A stretch of 64,000 nt of DNA from the NCBI GenBank assembly GCA_002412885.1, contig DHVX01000055.1, positions 62,001 through 126,000 of the forward strand, given 5' to 3'. Numbering within the stretch: position 1 is the first letter of the stretch; each line of letters opens with the position of its first letter. The translations under genes and the position numbers were made by a program. This stretch comes from Bacteroidales bacterium UBA5197. GTDB lineage: Bacteria > Bacteroidota > Bacteroidia > Bacteroidales > Lentimicrobiaceae. The notes beneath the pieces were generated by a model that worked only from the letters and a program-made list of their open reading frames with translations, did not search any database and was not told where the DNA came from. Shown in pieces: positions 26,292 to 33,143 of this stretch.

Positions 26292-26684
26292 CTTACAGGT
26301 TTCAGCAAAAACAACTATACTTTTTAAAACTCTATCCATATTGTTTAATACATCCTCGTTTCTGAATCTGATTACTTTAACTCCAACATTTTCAAGCTCA
26401 CTTGTCCTATTAATATCACGCTCTCTCACATCAGGGTTATCATGAATTCCTCCATCTACTTCAATCACAAGCCCTATCTCATGGCAATAAAAATCAAGAA
26501 CCAGTTTTTTAAATGGATGCTGCCTTCTAAATTTAAGACCTCCGCATTTTCGATTTCTAATTTCTTGCCACAAAAGTTTTTCAGCTTCAGTCTCGACTTT
26601 TCTGAGGTTTTTAGCCAGATCATGCGTTGATGCCGGAGCATCATGATGAAGAGTTAAAGGATATGTCTTTCCAATATAGGCCAT
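26250..26684 (-). CDS. DUF559 (Vsr/restriction-fold) endonuclease-like protein
   Basis: A 144-residue protein with the DUF559 domain (about 23-128), a PD-(D/E)xK nuclease fold related to very-short-patch repair endonuclease. It has the helix '[20 protein letters not shown]', then '[17 protein letters not shown]' with D64, and 'VIEVDGGIH' with E75, D77 and H81 as the probable metal site. The tail '[17 protein letters not shown]' is encoded by repeat copy 1. The ATG lies inside an RHS fragment (the NAPAW segment), so the gene has replaced about 50 codons of an RHS core. It is bracketed by two direct copies of the paired-hairpin repeat, suggesting it moves with, or acts on, these repeats. That role is inference. 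Confidence 0.75.
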   Translation of the reverse strand: MAYIGKTYPLTLHHDAPASTHDLAKNLRKVETEAEKLLWQEIRNRKCGGLKFRRQHPFKKLVLDFYCHEIGLVIEVDGGIHDNPDVRERDINRTSELENVGVKVIRFRNEDVLNNMDRVLKSIVVFAETCKTSSPRPSPKREGS

Positions 26685-26718
26685 GCAGGGGCATTGTTGA
26701 TGATGACAAAGTTAGGAA
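26670..26718 (-). pseudogene. RHS core fragment between DUF559 gene and repeat copy 2
   Basis: The minus strand encodes '[13 protein letters not shown]', matching the RHS segment also seen at 24630-24700 and 26880-26960. It is cut by repeat copy 2 on one side and runs into the DUF559 start on the other. Confidence 0.6.
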
Positions 26719-26870
26719 AAATCACCTCACCCTGCCCTCTCCTCAAGGAGAGGGTTCCGTATCGGTGAGATTGTGGTTGTGCGTGAAGCATTTTGTTGAT
26801 AAAAAACAAATGTATAAAATGTGCAGGATTTAGCTCCCTTCTCCTTGAGGAGAAGGGCGGGGGGATGAGG
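26719..26870. repeat. Paired-hairpin repeat, copy 2 (~152 bp)
   Basis: The second copy of the element at 26141-26291. It has CACCTCA at one end, TGAGGTG at the other, and a perfect hairpin at each end (CCCTCTCCT-ca-AGGAGAGGG and CCCTTCTCCT-tg-AGGAGAAGGG). It interrupts RHS core sequence. Confidence 0.75.
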
Positions 26871-26987
26871 TGCTTTCCGTCCTTCATCAAAATTAATCCA
26901 TGTGGGAATGTTGTTTATGAAAACAAAGTTAGAGATAAAATCGGTGGCATTGGTGTATGATGCCCGCTTTTCGGTTTGTGTCATCAT
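26871..26987 (-). pseudogene. RHS core fragment after immunity gene 1
   Basis: The minus strand encodes 'YTNATDFISNFVFINNIPTW' followed by INFDEGR and then runs into repeat copy 2. It is the start of the core that should have led into module 2, separated from it by copy 2 and the DUF559 gene. Confidence 0.6.
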
Positions 26988-27049
26988 TCTTACACAAAGT
27001 TAATTGGTTAATGACGACAGAAAAAAACATGGACTTCTCGGTCTTAATA

Positions 27050-27511
27050 CTATTCTCTTTGTATGCGTTTTTTTACTTCTTCAAAAATCAATCGTTCAAA
27101 TTTCTCCTTTTGAATCTTATTTTCTCCTTTAGAAAAATCTTTGTTTATGTACATCCAGTTACCTAGTATTAAGCCATCATTGATTGCCACAAAGGCAAGA
27201 ACTGTTGACTTTTCGCCATTCCTTCTAATCCAAGTTTTAAATATTACGTTTTCTTTTTCATAAAAAAAATATACATGATACCAATGGTCATTATCATCTC
27301 TACGCCCATCTTTTAATTGTGTTTTAACAGGTAGATTAAACTCAGGATTATCAATCTTAAACTTTTCGACAGCAAGAATTAAATCCGACTCGCTGCAATT
27401 TATCTCATATCGTTCTGCATATGGGTAGCTACCTGGTGCTATATTACAAGATATACAACTAAACAACAATGTTAAGTTTAAAATGAGAAATGTAGTAACT
27501 GGTTTTTTCAT
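27050..27511 (-). CDS. Putative lipoprotein, probable immunity protein of RHS module 1
   Basis: A 153-residue protein with a hydrophobic N-terminus, MKKPVTTFLILNLTLLFSC. Cysteines at about 19 and 22 (LFSC and CISC) suggest a lipoprotein. No family was recognised. The mature part is mixed alpha/beta and ends in a basic helix. It begins 11 nt after the stop of the phospholipase-like RHS tip, on the same strand, as an immunity gene would. Anchoring at the periplasmic side would suit a toxin that attacks membrane lipid. The function is inferred from position. Confidence 0.55.
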   Translation of the reverse strand: MKKPVTTFLILNLTLLFSCISCNIAPGSYPYAERYEINCSESDLILAVEKFKIDNPEFNLPVKTQLKDGRRDDNDHWYHVYFFYEKENVIFKTWIRRNGEKSTVLAFVAINDGLILGNWMYINKDFSKGENKIQKEKFERLIFEEVKKRIQRE

Positions 27512-27522
27512 TATTTCTTTTT

Positions 27523-28680
27523 TTAGTGTTTATACGTGTCAGGAGTATTGGAAACACCCTCATTGCTTATATTATACCAGATGTTTATATTTATTAGACC
27601 ATTGTTTTGCCCGAGTTGATAAATAGTTTTCGGCAAAGCAAAACCACCTACCCCCAAACCTAAAATTCCAGCTTGCATTCTTGATATAGGGTCTACAAAT
27701 GGATTTGAAGCAATAGAAAGTTCCTCCCATACAAATCTCCAATCTGCACCAATAGCACGAGTATCCGTAAACAAACCTTTTGGACCAGCAATTCCTAAAT
27801 TATTATACCTTCTATCATGCCCAATTGCAGGGTATTCTGATAACCGTGATGGTACGTATGAATAAGAATCGTCGCCTGAATAGGTTCTTGGATTATTTCC
27901 TCCAGGATAAGATAACCATAAAAAATTCTGACCTAAAGTTGATGGATCTAAACAATTTGGACATGGATAAAATGGTTCCTTCTCCAAAACGACCTCTAAT
28001 CCAGGGCCAAAGTATAAGTATGACTTACCCGAAAACCTATACATTCCGCCCCATTTTCTGGATTTTTGCTTATAATAAAAGTAATTCCCGTTTTTGTCTT
28101 CTTGCAAACCATTGTATTTTTTCTCTGATTCTATATTGCGGTTAAAATTACGGTAATATTTGCCTAGACCCGGGTCGGCACCTGGTCTGGATGACTCCAT
28201 CCATTGTTTGTTAGTCAACCCATCAGCACCGAATTCATCACCTACCTTTGGACTCATACCCATATAGTCAATGAACTTAATTGGATTATTGGCCGCATAA
28301 CAATAAGGACTTTGAGAAGCAAAGATTACCGCCAGTGGATCAACAGAATGAAACCTCCCCAACACCGCATCATACATCCTCGCCCCATAATCCAACCAAT
28401 CCAGCCCCAACTCATCCTGAAACATTTTGCCGTTGTAGAGGTATTCGTTGGCGGGGTGTTTGGATTCTTGTTTTGAGTTAGATGTAAGACCTTTAATATT
28501 CATTCCAAATGGGTAATAACTGCTTACCTGCTTTACCAGAAGAGAATTGTTCTTATACCCAAACACAACACGGGTATTTCCGAGGTGGTCTCGCAGGTGC
28601 GTTTCAGTGAAATAAACATTGGTTCCGTCCATAATTACACGTCCTTCGTCAAAATAAAGAATCAAGTCCCCTACAGCCAC
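27523..28680 (-). CDS. RHS-core tip with phospholipase A2-like putative toxin domain (orphan cassette, 5'-truncated)
   Basis: A 385-codon frame starting at GTG 28680 inside the end of rsmG. Residues 10-140 are RHS core: DEGRVIMDGTN, 'THLRDHLGNTRVVFGY', '[19 protein letters not shown]', '[21 protein letters not shown]' and 'NNPIKFIDYMG'. The variable C-terminal domain (141-385) includes a Cys pair (PCPNC) and 'YPAIGHDRRYNNLG' with H288-D289. GADWRF with D313 lies further on. The pattern resembles the His-Asp dyad and calcium-linked part of phospholipase A2-like toxin domains. A full RHS protein would have over a thousand residues upstream, so this is a displaced tip. A downstream ATG (residue 17) is an alternative start. 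Confidence 0.65.
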   Translation of the reverse strand: MAVGDLILYFDEGRVIMDGTNVYFTETHLRDHLGNTRVVFGYKNNSLLVKQVSSYYPFGMNIKGLTSNSKQESKHPANEYLYNGKMFQDELGLDWLDYGARMYDAVLGRFHSVDPLAVIFASQSPYCYAANNPIKFIDYMGMSPKVGDEFGADGLTNKQWMESSRPGADPGLGKYYRNFNRNIESEKKYNGLQEDKNGNYFYYKQKSRKWGGMYRFSGKSYLYFGPGLEVVLEKEPFYPCPNCLDPSTLGQNFLWLSYPGGNNPRTYSGDDSYSYVPSRLSEYPAIGHDRRYNNLGIAGPKGLFTDTRAIGADWRFVWEELSIASNPFVDPISRMQAGILGLGVGGFALPKTIYQLGQNNGLININIWYNISNEGVSNTPDTYKH

Positions 28681-29291
28681 AAATGCACCACAGATTTAGT
28701 CTCAAAGTAAGGTTCTTCAAAATACCGGTCCAGATGATAAATCTGGTGTTTGGAAGGTGTGCGGTTCAGTTCTTCGGTAAGGTCACCTCCTTTAAGATAT
28801 AGTACCCCATTATGAAGTGGATTCAGCCTTCGTTTGGTGAAGTTCTTTCGCACCCAATATAAAAACTCCGGCATGGCGGTTACTGCCCGGCTCACGACAA
28901 AATCGAACTTTTCGGGCACATCTTCTACCCTGATCTGAGCCGATGTAACATTGGTAAGTGACAGCGCTTCAGTAACTGCTTTTACTACCTTAATTTTCTT
29001 TCCGATAGAATCAATCAGATGAAAATTTACTTCAGGAAACAGAACTGCAAGCGGAATTCCGGGAAATCCGCCACCGGTTCCCACATCAAGGATGGTTGTG
29101 CCCGGTGCAAACCTGATAACTTTGGCAATGCCCAGCGCGTGAAGTATATGCCGCTCGTAGAGATGCTCCATATCTTTGCGCGATATTACGTTAATGGCGG
29201 CATTCCACTCTTCGTAGAGTCCTTTCATTGCTTCAAACTGACTGATCTGAACTGCAGTCAGTTCAGGGAAATACTTTTTAATAAGTTCCAT
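28671..29291 (-). CDS. rsmG: 16S rRNA guanine-527 N7-methyltransferase
   Basis: SAM-dependent methyltransferase acting on G527 of 16S rRNA. The 206-residue protein has the GidB motifs ILDVGTGGGFPGIPLAVLFP (SAM-binding loop), 'FHLIDSIGKKIKVV' and VVSRAVTAMPEFLYW. It is of normal length and probably intact, but its last codons overlap the RHS tip frame by 10 nt. It is the third gene of a run response regulator-histidine kinase-rsmG, with no gap to the kinase. Confidence 0.95.
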   Translation of the reverse strand: MELIKKYFPELTAVQISQFEAMKGLYEEWNAAINVISRKDMEHLYERHILHALGIAKVIRFAPGTTILDVGTGGGFPGIPLAVLFPEVNFHLIDSIGKKIKVVKAVTEALSLTNVTSAQIRVEDVPEKFDFVVSRAVTAMPEFLYWVRKNFTKRRLNPLHNGVLYLKGGDLTEELNRTPSKHQIYHLDRYFEEPYFETKSVVHLWL

Positions 29292-30680
29292 TTATTGTAT
29301 GGGTTGCAAGGTATAAGGTAATGTCACAAACACGGTGGTTCCGGTTTCTCGCTCAGATTCAACCCGAATGTGTCCGTTGTGAAGTTTAACAATTTTTTGA
29401 ATCAATGAAAGTCCGATGCCGTGGCCTTTATGATTTACAGCGTTTTTGGCCCTGAAAAACGGCTCAAATATCAGTTGCAGATCGTCACTGTCTATCCCAA
29501 TTCCTTTATCGGAAATGGAAATCAACACATGATCGTCAAAGAAACCAATTGAAGCTTTCACCACTCCCCCATCTGAGAATTTGCAGGCATTGTCGATAAG
29601 GTTTACAAAAATCAGTTTTAACAGATTTTCGTTTCCCATCACGGTAAGCTCCTGTTCATCGTCAGTGATATTATCCGTAATCTCTGTTTCAATATGATAA
29701 TGCGGATGCAATTGATTTATCTCGGCCTGGGTTTGAAGCAACAATTCGTCAATCCTTACAGGAGCAATCTTAAGCGCACTGATATCCTGCTCGGAACGTG
29801 CAATTTCGAGCAGATTATTGGCCAGACTGGTGAGTCCGCGGGCATCTTCAAGAAGCGATTCGAGCACTTCCTGATATTCTTTAGAGGATCGTTCCTTTAT
29901 CAGTGAAACTTCAATCTGACTGGTTATTGAAGCCAGAGGTGTCCTTAATTCGTGGGAAGCATTTGAAACAAAACTCTTCTGAATCTGAAAAGCTTTCTCG
30001 ATGCGGTAAAGCATCTGATTGAATGTGATTGCCAATTTGGCAATTTCATCCGTACCATTTCCTTCGTCGAGGCGTTTTCCCAGACTGGTGGCTGTGATTG
30101 ACGACACACGCGACACTACACCGGAGATTGGCTTGAGTGCCTGCCGCGAAAAAAACAGGCCGGTAATAAAGGTGAGTATAATCGCTACCAGCAAACCGAC
30201 AATTAGTATTAATATAAGATTATTGAGCTTGGAAACTCCATATCTATCTGACGCCGATGCAAATACAACGAACCTGCGAAGGCCGTCGGTATATAGCAAA
30301 CCAACGGCCTCTCTATCGCCTATCATAAATGAATATTCGTTATTGTTCCGGACTTTCGACAGCATTTCTTCCGAAAATACAATTCCGGAATTTTTTCCGG
30401 AGGAGTAAATCCGGCTTCGCTTAAAATAATCGAAAACAACCACTTCAATATTTTCAAGCGAACTGTAGTTGGCACTGTCGATGATACGCATCAATTCATT
30501 GTCAACTTCTTTAACTTCGATGAGCAATTTGGCTGTGTTGATGGCTTTTTCGCGTAATCTTTCCTTAAATTCCTGCTTTCGGTAATTGGCCGATAAGGAA
30601 AAGATTACCAACGAGAAAGCAACCAGAATACCTCCCGCCATCAATGCAAACTGAAGCGTAAGTTTAGTTCTGATTTGCAT
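29292..30680 (-). CDS. Two-component sensor histidine kinase
   Basis: A 462-residue membrane kinase from the ATG at 30680 (MQIRTKLTLQFALMAGG), the usual start of this group. Earlier in-frame starts lie deeper in the response-regulator gene. Membrane segments are at about 8-32 and 153-178, enclosing an extracytoplasmic sensor of about 120 residues. HAMP follows (about 180-235), then HisKA with phosphoacceptor H243 in SNASHELRTPLAS. The HATPase has 'NLIDNACKFSDGG', ISDKGIGI and GHGIGLSLIQKIV. It overlaps the response-regulator gene by 17 nt, so they are a coupled pair. The signal is unknown. Confidence 0.92.
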   Translation of the reverse strand: MQIRTKLTLQFALMAGGILVAFSLVIFSLSANYRKQEFKERLREKAINTAKLLIEVKEVDNELMRIIDSANYSSLENIEVVVFDYFKRSRIYSSGKNSGIVFSEEMLSKVRNNNEYSFMIGDREAVGLLYTDGLRRFVVFASASDRYGVSKLNNLILILIVGLLVAIILTFITGLFFSRQALKPISGVVSRVSSITATSLGKRLDEGNGTDEIAKLAITFNQMLYRIEKAFQIQKSFVSNASHELRTPLASITSQIEVSLIKERSSKEYQEVLESLLEDARGLTSLANNLLEIARSEQDISALKIAPVRIDELLLQTQAEINQLHPHYHIETEITDNITDDEQELTVMGNENLLKLIFVNLIDNACKFSDGGVVKASIGFFDDHVLISISDKGIGIDSDDLQLIFEPFFRAKNAVNHKGHGIGLSLIQKIVKLHNGHIRVESERETGTTVFVTLPYTLQPIQ

Positions 30681-31371
30681 CTGAAGAAACATCTTTAAGA
30701 ACATATCCCATTCCAATATGGGTATGTATCAATTTTACAGGAAAGTTTTTGTCTATTTTCTTTCGCAGAAAATTAACGTAAACTTCGATGACGTTGGTTC
30801 CTGTATCAAACTTAATATTCCAGATTTTGTCGGCAATATCGGCTTTTGAAACGACTTTCCCTTTATTTCTGATCAGGTATTCAAGTAATGAAAATTCTTT
30901 GGCTGTTAATTCTATGGGAATATCACCCCTGCGAACGGCTTTACTCTCCAGATTCACTTCCAGATCAGCAATTCTCAATATTTTTTGCTCCTTTTTTTCA
31001 TTGACTGATCTTTTGAGCAATGCCTTGATGCGCGCCAGTAATTCTCTGAATTCGAAAGGTTTGACAATGTAGTCATCAGCACCTCTTTCAAAACCCATCA
31101 GCTTATCTTCGGTGCTACCCATCGCGGTGAGCATGATTATCGGAACTTCTGTATTTCGCGTCCTGATGTCGGCACAAAGCTCATAGCCATTCATCAACGG
31201 AAGGTTCACATCAATGATGATGAGATCATACTTTTTGGTTTCGCTGAGCCTTTTGCCAATAAAACCATCATAAGCAACTTCAGGAATATAGCCACTTTCT
31301 TCAAGCCCTTTGCTGATAGAGTCAGCCATTTTTACATGGTCTTCAACAATAAGAATACCTGGTGCCGGCAT
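30664..31371 (-). CDS. OmpR/PhoB-family response regulator
   Basis: A 235-residue DNA-binding regulator paired with the kinase that follows. The receiver domain (about 4-120) has the acidic pair ED at 10-11, phosphoacceptor D54 in IIIDVNLPLMNG, and KPFEFREL. The winged-helix output domain (about 130-228) has 'ELTAKEFSLLEYLIRNKGKVV', 'VIEVYVNFLRKKID' and 'IHTHIGMGYVLK'. It is the first gene of the unit regulator-kinase-rsmG-(RHS tip), all on the minus strand. Confidence 0.95.
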   Translation of the reverse strand: MPAPGILIVEDHVKMADSISKGLEESGYIPEVAYDGFIGKRLSETKKYDLIIIDVNLPLMNGYELCADIRTRNTEVPIIMLTAMGSTEDKLMGFERGADDYIVKPFEFRELLARIKALLKRSVNEKKEQKILRIADLEVNLESKAVRRGDIPIELTAKEFSLLEYLIRNKGKVVSKADIADKIWNIKFDTGTNVIEVYVNFLRKKIDKNFPVKLIHTHIGMGYVLKDVSSDANQN

Positions 31372-31865
31372 AAAGATTTAAAATTAAATAAGTACAAATT
31401 CGGGAGTACTAAATTACACATTTTACATTGAAAAGGTTCTGAATTTATCTATTGGCTGATAATTATCAGTAATAAACAGTATAACTGTGCGTTAAAGCAA
31501 ATATTGGATTGAAATGAGAAAGGCCTGGCTTAACGAAATCCCGACAGCTATCGGGATTAAATTAGCATCCTAAAATAAGTTACCTGATTTCTTTTGTCAA
31601 AATAAATTATAATGTGTGCGCTCAGACGCCGGGGCAGAATTTAAAATTCAACATTTAAAAAATACTGGTAACCTCTTCGTAGGATGCACTCCCTCCCGCG
31701 GTGCCCGAGCTTGGTCGAAGGCACAGGGAGGGATGGGGAGGGTAAATGAATAAAAATGGGGAATTTATTTCGAAAGATTCCCAGGTTGAAATCACTTTTC
31801 GATCGCAAAAAAATGCGAACCGCATAATTGATAAAGAATGTTCAAACTTGTTTTGTCTGGTTAAT
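31372..31865. other. Gene-free stretch with palindromes
   Basis: No credible gene. There is an inverted repeat AATCCCGA...TCGGGATT (31537-31544 and 31551-31558). The GCCTTCGACCAAGCTC-type motif shared with 21642-21660 lies at 31701-31722, inverted and flanked by CCCTCCC and GGGAGGG runs. An open frame for the next gene begins at 31746 but is not used. Confidence 0.5.
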
Positions 31866-31873
31866 TATCTTTG
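31866..31873 (+). promoter_or_regulatory. -7 element of the glucosaminidase gene
   Basis: TATCTTTG matches the Bacteroidota -7 consensus, 13 nt before the ATG at 31887. It supports the short start rather than 31746. Confidence 0.6.
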
Positions 31874-31886
31874 TACCCTTAAAAAC

Positions 31887-32879
31887 ATGCAAATGAAAAG
31901 AATCTCTGCTAAATATCTGTTCGCAATACTTATTTTTTCATCACCATTTTTGCTTTACGGACAAAGCGGTCCAAAAATCGCTTACAAGGATTACATTGAG
32001 AAGTACAGAGAAATTGCTGTACGGAAAATGCATGAATATAAGATTCCTGCAAGCATTACACTGGCGCAGGGAATTCTTGAATCGGGCAGCGGAAAATCTG
32101 CACTTGCTGTAAATGCCAATAACCATTTTGGTATAAAGTGCCATAAAGAATGGACCGGAATGACTTATACCATGGACGATGATGAGAAAAATGAATGTTT
32201 CAGAAAGTATGCTTCCGCAGAAGAATCATTCGACGACCACTCCTATTTCCTTACATCAAGACCAAGATATTCAGGCTTATTTGCCCTTGATATTATGGAT
32301 TACCGTGGTTGGGCGCATGGATTAAAAAGCGCCGGATATGCGACCAATCCGAAATATGCTGAAATCCTGATCAGAATTATTGAAGAAAATGAACTGTTTC
32401 TTTATGACAATCCTTCAAAAGAAGCAATTGCAGAAAAACCGGCCAGAAAGGTCAAAGAAAAAGAAAGCCCGGCACCTCCAAAGGCAACAAAGATTTTGAA
32501 ACTGACTCCTGCATCTTTAACTTTCGTTGAAATTCATGATGGCAATCGTTCGGTTTACATCAACAATGGCGCAAAACTCACTTTTGCAAAGGCCGGTGAT
32601 GATATCCACGCCATTGCCAAAGACTTTGGTATTCATTCTTTTCAGATACAAAAGTATAACGAACTAGGCAAAAAAGAGCCGATTACCGAAGGGCAAATCA
32701 TTTACATTGTACCCAAGAAAAATAAGTCAAAAGAAAGTCGCCACCAAATGGCAAATGGTGAAACCATGCGCGATATCGCCCAGTTTTATGGTGTCAAACT
32801 GAAGGCTCTCTATAAAATGAATGGCTTGAAATCGGGCCATGAACCTGAGGCAGGAGCAACCATCAAACTAAAAAAGTAG
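31887..32879 (+). CDS. Secreted glucosaminidase with LysM repeats
   Basis: A peptidoglycan hydrolase of 330 residues from the ATG at 31887 (a second ATG at 31893 is equally possible). The signal peptide is MQMKRISAKYLFAILIFSSPF to LLYGQ. A GH73-type glucosaminidase domain (about 28-165) contains 'IPASITLAQGILESGSGKS' with the catalytic Glu, NNHFGIKCHKEWTG and 'LKSAGYATNPKYAEILIRII'. A basic Pro-rich linker follows, then two LysM-type modules ('FAKAGDDIHAIAKDFGIHSFQIQKYN' and 'ANGETMRDIAQFYGVKLKALYKMN'). It probably acts in cell-wall turnover or daughter-cell separation. Confidence 0.9.
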   Translation: MQMKRISAKYLFAILIFSSPFLLYGQSGPKIAYKDYIEKYREIAVRKMHEYKIPASITLAQGILESGSGKSALAVNANNHFGIKCHKEWTGMTYTMDDDEKNECFRKYASAEESFDDHSYFLTSRPRYSGLFALDIMDYRGWAHGLKSAGYATNPKYAEILIRIIEENELFLYDNPSKEAIAEKPARKVKEKESPAPPKATKILKLTPASLTFVEIHDGNRSVYINNGAKLTFAKAGDDIHAIAKDFGIHSFQIQKYNELGKKEPITEGQIIYIVPKKNKSKESRHQMANGETMRDIAQFYGVKLKALYKMNGLKSGHEPEAGATIKLKK

Positions 32880-33143
32880 AATTCCCTATCCCCGAATTTT
32901 CCTTTGACCAACGTGATCTGCAGACAATTGAAAAATTTTTTTTAAGAAAAAACCATTTCCGGAGGATTACTTTTTCGGCAATCAGATATTAACTATTGAT
33001 ACTGCAATCCAAGGGTCTGTTTGTTCAGGGTCCTGGCATGCCTTGATTCAATAATCTCCGGACTTTTTCAGGCGGTATTATGGTTAATGGATTTATTTGG
33101 TTAATAAATTGGTTTAGATAAGCACTGCTCAGGCGGTGCTTTT

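Noticed and set aside
26250..26684. DUF559 protein as a toxin or immunity protein of the RHS array
   Set aside because: Its reading frame starts inside RHS core sequence and ends in a repeat, and the family is a nuclease fold found in many contexts, so it looks inserted rather than part of a toxin pair.
24736..26870. Direct repeats in the RHS region as a CRISPR array
   Set aside because: Repeats are few, of unequal length and not regularly spaced; no cas genes are present.
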